A stretch of 64,000 bases of DNA from an uncultured Bacteroidota bacterium (GTDB lineage Bacteria > Bacteroidota > Bacteroidia > Flavobacteriales > Flavobacteriaceae): the NCBI GenBank assembly GCA_903913315.1, contig CAIWKX010000045.1, forward strand, positions 1-64,000. The letters run 5' to 3'. Shown here one piece after another: positions 1 through 9,580 of the stretch; position 1 is the stretch's first letter, and every line of letters begins with the position of its first letter. Under the pieces are notes generated by a model. The model ran no database searches. It was not told where the DNA came from and worked only from the letters and a program-made list of their open reading frames with translations. The translations under genes and the position numbers were made by a program.

Positions 1-271
1 AACGATAGACTATCCACATTATTTTACACCTAATGGGGATGGAATACATGATACATGGAATATTATTGGATTAAAGAATGATTTAAGTGCAAAAATTTAT
101 ATCTTTGACCGCTACGGAAAACTAATCAAACAAATCAGTCCAGCGGGATTGGGATGGGATGGAACCTATAACGGAAACCTAATGCCATCAACGGATTACT
201 GGTTTACGGTTGATTATAGTGAAGCCGCAGCGTTGAAACAGTTTAAAGCGCATTTCTCATTAAAAAGATAA
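1..271 (+). CDS. C-terminal fragment of a secreted protein with T9SS type B (gliding-motility) sorting domain; 5' end outside window
   Basis: Open frame from base 2: TIDYPHYFTPNGDGIHDTWNIIGLKNDLSAKIYIFDRYGKLIKQISPAGLGWDGTYNGNLMPSTDYWFTVDYSE...FKAHFSLKR*; FTPNGDGxxDxW..IFDRYGKLI..WDGTYNG is the type B CTD signature. Confidence 0.9.
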   Translation, partial: TIDYPHYFTPNGDGIHDTWNIIGLKNDLSAKIYIFDRYGKLIKQISPAGLGWDGTYNGNLMPSTDYWFTVDYSEAAALKQFKAHFSLKR

Positions 272-278
272 TATAACA

Positions 279-1280
279 ATGAAATTTAGACATTTTTTTC
301 TAGTTTTAGTATTATTAATTACTAAACAATCTTATTCCCAAGAAATATTACCGGTTTATTCCGATTATTTGTCAGATAATTATTTTTTATTACATCCATC
401 AATGGCTGGTGCTGCCAATTGTTCTAAATTACGCCTAACTGGTAGACAACAATGGTTTGGTCAAAGTGATGCCCCATCACTTCAAACATTAAGTTTTAAT
501 GGAAGAGTTTCCGACCAAGATGGAATAGGGATTATATTATTAAATGATAGAAATGGATATCATTCACAAAAAGGATTTAGAGCAGCTTATGCACATCATA
601 TTATGTTTTCACGTGATGACATTGATTTGAATCAATTGTCATTTGGTATTAATGCTGGTTTTGCGCAAAGTATTCTAGATGAAACAGATTTTTTGGTAAA
701 TAATCCTGCTTATGATCCGATAATTGATGGAACTATTGTTCAAAAAGCATCTTATTTTAATATGGATATCGGAGCATCATATAATTTTTTAGATTTTTAC
801 GCTCATTTTACAGTGAAAAATGTTTTGGCTAGTGCTAGAAGTTTGTATACGGATAAAGAACCTGTAAACTTGAAAAGATTGATTTATAATATGGGATATA
901 CGTTTGGAGATTCAGAAAGAATCATGTTTGAACCTTCAATGATGTTTCAACATGTTTTTCAAACCAACGAATCTATTATAGATTTAAATTTAAAAGCATA
1001 CAAAACACTTGATTTTGGTAAGTTGTGGGGAGGAATATCCTACAGAAGAAGTTTGGATGGTGCAGAATATTATGAAGGAAATTCAATAACAACTCAAAAA
1101 CTACAATATTTCACTCCAATATTAGGATTAAATTATCAAAACTATATGTTTGCTTATACCTACTCTCATTTGATGGGTAATGTTAATTTTGATAATGCTG
1201 GTTTTCATCAAATTACATTAGGTATAAACCTATTTTGTAAACCAGAAAAATATCACTGTAATTGTCCTGCAGTTAATTAA
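279..1280 (+). CDS. PorP/SprF family type IX secretion system outer-membrane protein
   Basis: ORF 333 aa with signal peptide; HPSMAGAANCSKLRLTGRQQW motif; directly downstream of a type B CTD protein. Confidence 0.9.
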   Translation: MKFRHFFLVLVLLITKQSYSQEILPVYSDYLSDNYFLLHPSMAGAANCSKLRLTGRQQWFGQSDAPSLQTLSFNGRVSDQDGIGIILLNDRNGYHSQKGFRAAYAHHIMFSRDDIDLNQLSFGINAGFAQSILDETDFLVNNPAYDPIIDGTIVQKASYFNMDIGASYNFLDFYAHFTVKNVLASARSLYTDKEPVNLKRLIYNMGYTFGDSERIMFEPSMMFQHVFQTNESIIDLNLKAYKTLDFGKLWGGISYRRSLDGAEYYEGNSITTQKLQYFTPILGLNYQNYMFAYTYSHLMGNVNFDNAGFHQITLGINLFCKPEKYHCNCPAVN

Positions 1281-1286
1281 TAATAC

Positions 1287-1318
1287 AATCCCGATAGTAA
1301 TATCGGGATTCTTTTTTT
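1287..1318 (+). terminator. Rho-independent terminator
   Basis: AATCCCGATA-gtaa-TATCGGGATT followed by CTTTTTTT. Confidence 0.85.
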
Positions 1319-1327
1319 ACTATCATT

Positions 1328-1846
1328 ATGATTATAAAATCTGTAAATGGCAAATCGCCAAAAATACCAGAAGATTGTTATGTAGCCGAAAATGCTACAA
1401 TAGTTGGCAATGTTGAATTTGGGTCACAATGTAGCATATGGTTTAATGCAGTAGTTCGTGGAGATGTGAATTATATCAAAATAGGAAATAAAGTAAATAT
1501 TCAAGATGGTGCTATTATTCATGCAACCTATCAAAAACATCCTACTACGATTGGGAATAATGTTTCTATAGGTCATAATGCGATTGTTCATGGATGTACA
1601 CTTCATGACAATGTTCTTATTGGTATGGGAGCAATTGTAATGGATAATTGTGTGATTGAAAGTAACTCAATTGTTGCTGCAGGTTCCGTGGTAACTCAAA
1701 ATACGACAGTTGAATCTGGAACTATTTATGCGGGTGTTCCTGCTAAAAAAGTAAAAGAAATAAATGCTTCTGATTTTTCTGGAGAGATAGAACGCATTTC
1801 TAATAATTACGTTATGTATTCTAGTTGGTATAAACAAGAGGAGTAG
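1328..1846 (+). CDS. Gamma carbonic anhydrase-like hexapeptide-repeat protein
   Basis: 172 aa; left-handed beta-helix hexapeptide repeats, VVRGDVNYIKIGNKVNIQDGAIIHA, IGHNAIVHGC, GVPAKKVKE. Confidence 0.9.
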   Translation: MIIKSVNGKSPKIPEDCYVAENATIVGNVEFGSQCSIWFNAVVRGDVNYIKIGNKVNIQDGAIIHATYQKHPTTIGNNVSIGHNAIVHGCTLHDNVLIGMGAIVMDNCVIESNSIVAAGSVVTQNTTVESGTIYAGVPAKKVKEINASDFSGEIERISNNYVMYSSWYKQEE

Positions 1847-1860
1847 TTGAAATAATTTGT

Positions 1861-2778
1861 CTATATTTTAAGCAAAGCCCTTCCGTGAATTAGGACATCT
1901 GGATTAATAAGTATAATACTAAAAACTCCAGTTACAATTAGAAACTTAAGTATGTTATGCAGTTGTAGGTATTGTAGTTTATTATTTGCTTTCCATAACA
2001 AAAGTAAGAAGAAAATCAAAATGATTAAACTTATATAAAAATAGATGTCCATATAGCCTACGTCGTAAGTTTCTACAAGAAGGTATGCTGGTATTATTGT
2101 GAGAATGGTTAAAATAGTTATGATTTTTTTTGCGAAATCTTCTCCAAATATAATTGGTATTGTTTTATAATCGTTTGCAATATCCCCTTTGATGTTTTCT
2201 AAATCTTTTATTATTTCTCGAATCAATATAAGTAAGGATAAGAATGCAGCATGTGCAAAAATCTGTGGATAAATATTCTTATAATATAAAAGGATTGCAA
2301 AGAAAGGCAGTACTGCTAATAAAGAAGCAGTTAGATTTCCAATGATAGGGTATCTTTTTAATTTATGGGAATAGAACCAAATCATGAATATATATACTGA
2401 AAAGAATAGCACTGCTCTAAGTGACACTAAAAGTGCTAATAATGCGACTACAAAGTTAACTGTAAAATAGATTTGAAGTTTGGTTCGTTGGCTTACTAAT
2501 CTATCTATTTTAGATTTGTTTGGACGATTGATTAAGTCTTTTTTGCTGTCGTAAAAATTGTTGATAATGTAACCAGAAGCTATGGTTAAAGTAGAAGCCA
2601 TCACAATAATATAAAGATTAAAATCAAGTAAAATTGTAAGCGCTCTTTTCTCAGGGGAAAATATAAATATGGCCGATAAATATTGAGCTAATGCAATAAT
2701 CGGAATATTGTAGCCACGAATGACAGAAAACATACTGATAATTTTCATTATAGTAAGTTTGGATTGTCGGCTTAACAT
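1861..2778 (-). CDS. UbiA-family prenyltransferase (geranylgeranylglycerol-phosphate geranylgeranyltransferase-like)
   Basis: 305 aa polytopic membrane protein with NNFYDSKKDLINRPNK (first Asp-rich motif) and REIIKDLENIKGD. Confidence 0.85.
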   Translation of the reverse strand: MLSRQSKLTIMKIISMFSVIRGYNIPIIALAQYLSAIFIFSPEKRALTILLDFNLYIIVMASTLTIASGYIINNFYDSKKDLINRPNKSKIDRLVSQRTKLQIYFTVNFVVALLALLVSLRAVLFFSVYIFMIWFYSHKLKRYPIIGNLTASLLAVLPFFAILLYYKNIYPQIFAHAAFLSLLILIREIIKDLENIKGDIANDYKTIPIIFGEDFAKKIITILTILTIIPAYLLVETYDVGYMDIYFYISLIILIFFLLLLWKANNKLQYLQLHNILKFLIVTGVFSIILINPDVLIHGRALLKI

Positions 2779-2790
2779 AATGGTACGTTA

Positions 2791-3729
2791 TTAGAATTGG
2801 TAAACAACTTCTAATTTATAATCTTTTAAAGATATTTTAGCTTTTTCTAAATCTTCAGTAAATCCTAGTATGTAACCACCCCCACCAGAACCACAAAGTT
2901 TTAAGTAGTAATCGTTGGTGTCAATTCCTTTTTGCCAAATTCCATGGAATTGTTCTGGAATCATTGGTTTGAAGTTGTTTAAAACAACGGCAGAAAGTTT
3001 TTTTGTATTGGAAAACAATGATTTTTTATCACCACCAAGAAAGTTTTCAACACATAAATCAGTATATTTTACAAATTGGTTTTTCAACATCGTACGGAAA
3101 CCTTGATCTTTCAAGTTTTCCATAAAGATATTTACCATTGGAGCAGTTTCTCCAACAATTCCTGAGTCTAATAAGAAAACGGCACCTTTTCCTTCTGAGC
3201 TTTGTGATGGAATTCCAGTAGCTTCAATATTATCTTTGGAATTGATAAGAATAGGAATACTTAAATAGCTGTTTAATGGGTCAAGTCCTGAACTTTTTCC
3301 ATGGAAAAAAGATTCCATTTGAGAGAAAACAGTTTTTAATTGAAGTAGTTTTTCTCTAGTTAAGTTTTCTAAAACTGTGATTTTATTGTGGGCATATTTG
3401 TCGTAAATAGCAGCGACTAATGCTCCACTACTACCCACTCCATATCCTTGTGGGATACTAGAATCAAAATACATTCCTCTTTCCACATCGGCGTTTAAAA
3501 GATCTAAATTGAAGGTTACTAATTCAGATTGTTCCCTTTGCAAATGCTCTAAATAGATAACAAAACGTCTTAAACTTTCATTTGATTTTATAGCTTCTTC
3601 CGATGGGTTTTTCTCCACTTTTAGAGCTCCATTGTAAAAATTATAGGGAATAGATAAGCCTTTAGAATCTTTGATGATTCCATATTCTCCGAAGAGTAAT
3701 ATTTTTGAGTAAAATAAGGGTCCTTTCAT
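2791..3729 (-). CDS. GHMP kinase, mevalonate kinase-like
   Basis: 312 aa; IPQGYGVGSSGALVAAIYDKY GHMP ATP-binding motif, KLCGSGGGGYILGF C-terminal motif; adjacent to mvaD. Confidence 0.85.
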   Translation of the reverse strand: MKGPLFYSKILLFGEYGIIKDSKGLSIPYNFYNGALKVEKNPSEEAIKSNESLRRFVIYLEHLQREQSELVTFNLDLLNADVERGMYFDSSIPQGYGVGSSGALVAAIYDKYAHNKITVLENLTREKLLQLKTVFSQMESFFHGKSSGLDPLNSYLSIPILINSKDNIEATGIPSQSSEGKGAVFLLDSGIVGETAPMVNIFMENLKDQGFRTMLKNQFVKYTDLCVENFLGGDKKSLFSNTKKLSAVVLNNFKPMIPEQFHGIWQKGIDTNDYYLKLCGSGGGGYILGFTEDLEKAKISLKDYKLEVVYQF

Positions 3730-3753
3730 ATTCTGATTTGAGGTATTGTTAAA

Positions 3754-4866
3754 TTATAACTTTTGTGCACCAAAACCAATTTTATCACAAATATACTGAC
3801 CATTTTGACAATAGCCAATTAATTCGTCCTTAATAAATTGTAAAGTTTCAACTCTAACGTTTTCGGGGTACAAAACATGTACATTGGCTCCGGCATCAAG
3901 TGTAAAACAAACTGGAATTTTAGTTGCATTTCTAAACTTCCAAATCCTGCTAATGATTTCTAATGTATTAGGTTTCATTAAAATAAAATAAGGTATCGAA
4001 GTCATCATCATTGCGTGCAAAGTCAAAGCTTCATTTTCTACAATTTGGATGAATTCGAATAAATTCCCATTCTCTAAAACGAGTTTTATCGCTGATAAAT
4101 TTTGATGGGCTTGAGAAAATCTTTGTTCAGCAAATGGATGGTTGAGCATTAAGTCATGTCCAATAGTACTTGATACTTGTTTTTCACCTTTATCAACCAA
4201 TAAAATAGTGTCTTGATAGTTCTTGAAATTTGCATGAATTTCTGATGGAAGTTCAATGCCAAATAAATCAGAGCTTTCAATTATTTCTTTATGGTTGCCC
4301 CAAACTACAATGTTTCCTTTTATGCTTCTGCAAGCACTTCCTGAACCCAATCGTGCTAAAAAAGATGCTTTTTGATAAAAGAAATTGTCTGTCATTGTTG
4401 GATTCAATTCTTTTTCAAGACTCATGATATTCATCGCTAACGCTGCCATTCCTGAGGCTGAAGAAGCTATTCCTGAACTATGTGGAAAGGTATTTTGTGT
4501 GTTAATTGTGAAATGATAGTTTTTTAAATACGGGCAATAGATTTCAATTCGTTCAAAGAATTTCTGAATTTTTGGTTTGAAATCTTCCTTTGGTCTTCCT
4601 TCAAAAAGTAAATCAAATGAAAAATTTGAACAGTCTCCTTTTTTTATAAATTCCAAAGTGGTAATTGTTTTACAATGGTTTAATGTAAAACTAATGGAAG
4701 GATTGGCAGGAATCTGCTCCGCCTGATCGGTTTTTGAGTTCGGGTGATGTTCTTTTTTGCCCCAATATTTTACTAATGCAATATTACTCGGCGCACTCCA
4801 TTGAAAACTTCCATCGCTAACCGGAGTTTCACTTTTATTGAAAATAAAATCCTTTTCAGAAACCAT
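3754..4866 (-). CDS. mvaD: Diphosphomevalonate decarboxylase
   Basis: SAPSNIALVKYWGKKE, NTFPHSSGIASSASGMAALA, FTLDAGANVHVLYP motifs; start placed at internal ATG (MVSEKDFIF) because the ORF extension to 4953 overlaps the divergent tspO start region. Confidence 0.9.
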   Translation of the reverse strand: MVSEKDFIFNKSETPVSDGSFQWSAPSNIALVKYWGKKEHHPNSKTDQAEQIPANPSISFTLNHCKTITTLEFIKKGDCSNFSFDLLFEGRPKEDFKPKIQKFFERIEIYCPYLKNYHFTINTQNTFPHSSGIASSASGMAALAMNIMSLEKELNPTMTDNFFYQKASFLARLGSGSACRSIKGNIVVWGNHKEIIESSDLFGIELPSEIHANFKNYQDTILLVDKGEKQVSSTIGHDLMLNHPFAEQRFSQAHQNLSAIKLVLENGNLFEFIQIVENEALTLHAMMMTSIPYFILMKPNTLEIISRIWKFRNATKIPVCFTLDAGANVHVLYPENVRVETLQFIKDELIGYCQNGQYICDKIGFGAQKL

Positions 4867-4922
4867 AAATTGAAAATTTATACAAAGATACTTTTTTATG
4901 AAAGCAATATTAAATGGAATAG

Positions 4923-4930
4923 TATATTTG
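4923..4930 (+). promoter_or_regulatory. Bacteroidetes -7 box (TAnnTTTG) upstream of tspO
   Basis: TATATTTG matches the TAnnTTTG consensus. Confidence 0.5.
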
Positions 4931-4947
4931 TGATAAATATAAACAGA

Positions 4948-5424
4948 ATGCAAAAAATTTTGAGAATTGCGGTAGTCTTAATGACGTGTTTGGTTGTAGG
5001 TTACTTATCAGGAATGATGACAAAAGAAAGCATTACCACATGGTATCCAACATTAGTTAAACCATTTTTCAATCCCCCCAATTGGGTCTTTGCACCCATC
5101 TGGACTATTCTATATATTATGATGGGAATTGCAGGTGGTTTAGTATGGAATGCAATTGAGACTAATGAGAAAGTAGTAAAAACTGCGTTCAAATATTTTA
5201 TCATACAATTAGCATTGAATTCGGTATGGTCTTTTATTTTCTTCTATCTACACAATCCGTTTTTGGCATTAGTCGAAATTATTCTTTTGTGGCTACTAAT
5301 TTTTGAAACATATAATCAATTTAAGTTGATAGATAAAAAAGCAGGGATGTTGATAGTTCCTTATTTGGTTTGGGTGAGTTTTGCCACTTTTTTAAATGCT
5401 AGTATTTGGTGGTTGAATAGGTAG
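4948..5424 (+). CDS. tspO: TspO/MBR family tryptophan-rich sensory protein
   Basis: PTLVKPFFNPPNWVFAPIWTILYIMMGIAGGLVW; five TM segments; start at the ATG 17 nt after a TATATTTG box. Confidence 0.9.
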   Translation: MQKILRIAVVLMTCLVVGYLSGMMTKESITTWYPTLVKPFFNPPNWVFAPIWTILYIMMGIAGGLVWNAIETNEKVVKTAFKYFIIQLALNSVWSFIFFYLHNPFLALVEIILLWLLIFETYNQFKLIDKKAGMLIVPYLVWVSFATFLNASIWWLNR

Positions 5425-5534
5425 TGAAATATTTATTTTTTTTCAACTTATTCCTATTTCAAAAAGACATATTTCAAATCTTTTTAATGCAAAGAGGAAC
5501 TTCATATATTATCTAAAAAACTATCCTTTATTCC

Positions 5535-5566
5535 TTTGACATTTGAACATAAAAAAACTACTTTTG
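5535..5566 (+). promoter_or_regulatory. Bacteroidetes-type promoter for purH
   Basis: TTTG (5535) ... about 20 nt ... TACTTTTG (5559-5566), exact TAnnTTTG. Confidence 0.65.
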
Positions 5567-5587
5567 CGGGCTTAACAACACAACATA

Positions 5588-7114
5588 ATGAGCACTACAA
5601 AAACCATTCAATCTGCTCTAATTTCGGTCTTTGATAAAACCGGTTTAGAGCCTATTGTGAGACGACTTCACAATCAAAAGGCTATCATTTATTCTACTGG
5701 AGGAACCGAAGATTTTATTAAAAATCTAGGTATTCCTGTAGTTCCTGTAGAAGACGTCACTTCTTATCCATCTATTTTAGGTGGTCGTGTTAAAACATTA
5801 CATCCAAAAGTTTTTGGAGGTATCTTAAACCGTCAAGACAATCCAACCGATGTAGAACAAATGGCGGCATTTGATATTCCTCAAATCGATTTGGTGATTG
5901 TAGATTTATATCCATTTGAAAAAACAGTTGCTTCAGGAGCAAGTGAAGCTGATGTTATTGAAAAAATTGACATTGGTGGAATTTCTTTAATTCGTGCTGC
6001 TGCAAAGAATTTTAAAGACACTGTAATTGTTCCTTCTGTGGAAGAATACGAATTGTTTTTAGGGATGATTACCGAAGGGAATGGTGCTACAACTTTAGAA
6101 CAGAGAAAATATTTGGCTACTAGAGCCTTTCATGTTTCATCTAATTATGATACAGCGATTTTCAATTATTTCAATACTGAAGATACTTATTATAAAGAAA
6201 GTATTGCAAATGGCCAAGTGCTTCGCTATGGTGAAAATCCTCACCAAAAAGGTTTTTTCTTTGGTGATTTTGATGCTATGTTTACTAAATTGCACGGAAA
6301 AGAATTGTCATACAACAACCTTTTAGATGTTGATGCGTCAGTTAACTTGATTGCAGAATTCAAAGATAACGAACCAACTTTTGCTATTTTAAAACACAAT
6401 AATGCTTGTGGATTAGCAACAAGAAAGACTATGAAAGAAGCTTATGTTGCTGCTTTGGCTTGCGATCCAACTTCGGCTTTTGGTGGAGTATTGATGGCTA
6501 ATGGGCATATTGATACCGCTACAGCAAAAGAAATTAGTTCATTGTTTTGTGAGGTGGTTATTGCACCTAGTTATGATGATGATGCGTTAATTATTCTACA
6601 AGAAAAAAAGAACCGAATCATATTGGTAATAAATGATGTACCTTTACCTCAACGTCAAGTAAGAACTTGTTTGAACGGATTGTTGGTACAAGATAAAAAT
6701 AACATTACAGACACTAAAGAACACTTAAAAAACGTTACTAACACTGCTCCAACCGAACAAGAAGTAGCTGATTTATTATTTGCCTCTAAAATTTGTAAAA
6801 ATACTAAATCAAATACAATTGTTTTTGCTAAAAATGATACTTTGATAGCTTCAGGAACAGGACAAACATCTAGAGTAGATGCTTTGAAACAAGCAATTGA
6901 AAAAGCTGAATCTTTTGGTTTTGATTTACATGGAGCAGTGATGGCAAGCGATGCTTTCTTTCCGTTTCCAGATTGTGTAGAGATTGCACATCATGCAGGA
7001 ATTACAGCGGTTATTCAGCCCGGTGGTTCCATAAAAGACGAATTGAGTATCAATTATTGCAATGAAAATAAAGTTGCAATGGTATTTACGGGAACTCGTC
7101 ATTTTAAACATTAA
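5588..7114 (+). CDS. purH: Bifunctional AICAR formyltransferase / IMP cyclohydrolase
   Basis: 508 aa; LISVFDKTGLE, GGRVKTLHPKVFGGIL, LRYGENPHQKG, LKHNNACGLA, AFFPFPDCVEIAHHAGITAVIQPGGS. Confidence 0.97.
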   Translation: MSTTKTIQSALISVFDKTGLEPIVRRLHNQKAIIYSTGGTEDFIKNLGIPVVPVEDVTSYPSILGGRVKTLHPKVFGGILNRQDNPTDVEQMAAFDIPQIDLVIVDLYPFEKTVASGASEADVIEKIDIGGISLIRAAAKNFKDTVIVPSVEEYELFLGMITEGNGATTLEQRKYLATRAFHVSSNYDTAIFNYFNTEDTYYKESIANGQVLRYGENPHQKGFFFGDFDAMFTKLHGKELSYNNLLDVDASVNLIAEFKDNEPTFAILKHNNACGLATRKTMKEAYVAALACDPTSAFGGVLMANGHIDTATAKEISSLFCEVVIAPSYDDDALIILQEKKNRIILVINDVPLPQRQVRTCLNGLLVQDKNNITDTKEHLKNVTNTAPTEQEVADLLFASKICKNTKSNTIVFAKNDTLIASGTGQTSRVDALKQAIEKAESFGFDLHGAVMASDAFFPFPDCVEIAHHAGITAVIQPGGSIKDELSINYCNENKVAMVFTGTRHFKH

Positions 7115-7172
7115 TTTTATTATTTTTGTGAGCTTAAAATATTTATAACAAACTAAAACCCTTTTATTAAGT

Positions 7173-8201
7173 ATGGGATTTTTTGATTTCATGACTGAGG
7201 ATATAGCAATTGACCTTGGTACCGCAAACACGCTAATCATACACAACGATAAAGTTGTCATTGATAGCCCTTCTATTGTTGCCAGAGACAGAGTATCTGG
7301 AAAAATCATTGCTGTTGGAAAGGAAGCAAGCATGATGCAAGGTAAAACTCATGAAAACATAAAAACGATACGCCCATTAAAAGACGGAGTAATTGCCGAT
7401 TTCGATGCCTCCGAAAAGATGATTAGTATGTTTATCAAAAGTATTCCAGCTTTAAAGAAAAAAATGTTCACTCCAGCTTTACGTATGGTGGTTTGTATTC
7501 CGTCAGGAATTACAGAAGTAGAGATGCGTGCCGTAAAAGAAAGTTGTGAGCGTGTAAACGGAAAAGAAGTATATTTGATTCATGAGCCAATGGCTGCTGC
7601 TATCGGAATTGGAATTGATATTATGCAACCCAAAGGAAATATGATTGTTGATATTGGGGGTGGAACAACAGAAATTGCTGTCATCGCTCTTGGTGGAATT
7701 GTTTGTGATAAATCCGTTAAAATTGCAGGTGATGTTTTTACTAATGACATCATTTATTACATGAGAACGCAACACAATCTTTTTGTGGGAGAAACTACAG
7801 CTGAGAAAATTAAAATCACGGTAGGGTCAGCCACTGATGCTTTAGATACTCCTCCAGACGATATGTCGGTTCAAGGAAGAGATTTACTTACTGGTAAACC
7901 AAAACAAGTAGAAGTTTCTTTTAGAGAAATAGCCAAAGCCTTGGACAAATCCATACAGCGTATTGAAGATGCGGTTATGGAAACTTTATCGCAAACGCCT
8001 CCTGAATTAGCGGCTGATATTTATAATACGGGTATTTATTTAGCTGGTGGAGGTTCAATGCTTCGTGGTTTAGATAAACGTATTTCATTAAAAACTGATT
8101 TACCCGTATATATTGCAGAAGATCCATTGAAAGCTGTGGTTAGAGGAACAGGTATGGCATTAAAAAACATTCCAAAATTTAGAAGCATCTTAATTAAATA
8201 A
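7173..8201 (+). CDS. mreB: Rod shape-determining protein MreB
   Basis: MGFFDFMTEDIAIDLGTANTLI, IHEPMAAAIGIGIDI, IYLAGGGSMLRGLD. Confidence 0.98.
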   Translation: MGFFDFMTEDIAIDLGTANTLIIHNDKVVIDSPSIVARDRVSGKIIAVGKEASMMQGKTHENIKTIRPLKDGVIADFDASEKMISMFIKSIPALKKKMFTPALRMVVCIPSGITEVEMRAVKESCERVNGKEVYLIHEPMAAAIGIGIDIMQPKGNMIVDIGGGTTEIAVIALGGIVCDKSVKIAGDVFTNDIIYYMRTQHNLFVGETTAEKIKITVGSATDALDTPPDDMSVQGRDLLTGKPKQVEVSFREIAKALDKSIQRIEDAVMETLSQTPPELAADIYNTGIYLAGGGSMLRGLDKRISLKTDLPVYIAEDPLKAVVRGTGMALKNIPKFRSILIK

Positions 8202-8253
8202 TATTTCAAGAAACAAGTTTCACACTGAATACTGACCTTTGAACTAAAAAGAA

Positions 8254-9081
8254 ATGCAGCAAATATTTAATTTTATATTTAAAAACAGCTATCGTATGCT
8301 GTTTTTGCTGCTTATGGTAATATCCTTATTACTTACTATTCAATCCCATTCTTATCATAAAAGTAAAGTCATTAGTTCTGCTAATTTCTTTACAGGTGGC
8401 GTCTATCAAATGACCAATAACGTAGAAGGTTATTTTAATCTAAAAGTTCAAAATGAAGAACTGGCAAAAGAAAATGCTCGTTTGAAAAGTTTACTCTTTA
8501 ATATAAAAGATACTACTAAAGTACCTGATTTAGATGCTATAAAAGCGGGAAAGAAAATCGATATTATCATTTCTAAAGTGATTAAAAACTCTTATAGCAA
8601 TCAAGTTAACTTTCTTACTTTAAATACGGGATCTAATCAAGGAGTAAAACCCGAAATGGGAGTTATCAATAGTTTAGGAATTGTAGGTGTAGTAGAAAAC
8701 ACTTCGGCAAATTATTGTACTGTTTTGAGTATTTTAAATACAGAGTCTCCAATCAATGCTAAAATAAAAAAATCAAATCATATTGGTTCTTTAACTTGGA
8801 ATGGTAAAAATACAGGATTCGTTCAATTAACCGATGTTCCTAGATTAGCAACAGTAAAAAAAGGAGATACTATTGTTACTGGAGCTCAATCCACAATATT
8901 CCCCGAAAACATTGGTATTGGAACAATAGAAAAAATCTACACTGACAATCAAACCAATTTCTACACTATTGATGTGAAATTGTTTAATGATATGACTAGT
9001 TTAGGTCATGTTTATATCATAAAAAACAAAGATAGAGACGAGATTATCAACTTAGAAAAAAAGAGCGAAAAGAATGAATAG
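8254..9081 (+). CDS. mreC: Rod shape-determining protein MreC
   Basis: Position after mreB; N-terminal TM, coiled coil, LNTGSNQGVKPEMGVINSLGIVGVV. Confidence 0.95.
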   Translation: MQQIFNFIFKNSYRMLFLLLMVISLLLTIQSHSYHKSKVISSANFFTGGVYQMTNNVEGYFNLKVQNEELAKENARLKSLLFNIKDTTKVPDLDAIKAGKKIDIIISKVIKNSYSNQVNFLTLNTGSNQGVKPEMGVINSLGIVGVVENTSANYCTVLSILNTESPINAKIKKSNHIGSLTWNGKNTGFVQLTDVPRLATVKKGDTIVTGAQSTIFPENIGIGTIEKIYTDNQTNFYTIDVKLFNDMTSLGHVYIIKNKDRDEIINLEKKSEKNE

Positions 9082-9580
9082 TGCTATGTTATTTAATATT
9101 GCCCGATTCATTTTGCTGCTTGCGGCACAAGTCATTATATTTAATAATTTCAACTTTTTGGGTTATATCAATCCGTATCCTTATATTTTATTTATTATTC
9201 TTTATCCAGTAAATGGAAACAAATACGGTTTATTAGCAGCTAGTTTTTTACTAGGATTAACAATGGATTTCTTTTGTAATTCTGGCGGAGTTCATGCCGC
9301 TTCTTGCTTAATGTTGGCTTATTTTAGACCTTCAATATTTAAGTTTTCTTTTGGATTGAGTTATGAATATCAAACAGTACGATTAAATGATGTATTGACT
9401 CCGGAGCGTTTTTCATTTATTCTGTTGGCAGTAATAATTCATCATCTCACCTTATTTATATTAGAAGTATTTACTTTTGAATACCTTTGGAATATTATAT
9501 TAAGAACTTTTGTTAGTACTATATTTACCATTATAATTTGTATCTTAATTATTTACTTAATCAAGCCAAGTAAACGATGA
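9074..9580 (+). CDS. mreD: Rod shape-determining protein MreD
   Basis: 168 aa multi-TM; overlaps mreC end and pbp2 start. Confidence 0.88.
   Translation: MNSAMLFNIARFILLLAAQVIIFNNFNFLGYINPYPYILFIILYPVNGNKYGLLAASFLLGLTMDFFCNSGGVHAASCLMLAYFRPSIFKFSFGLSYEYQTVRLNDVLTPERFSFILLAVIIHHLTLFILEVFTFEYLWNIILRTFVSTIFTIIICILIIYLIKPSKR

Noticed and set aside
4867-4953. N-terminal extension of MvaD (MHSVYIYHKYTIPF...)
   Set aside because: Overlaps the tspO promoter and start region; the internal ATG at 4866 gives a normal MvaD N-terminus.
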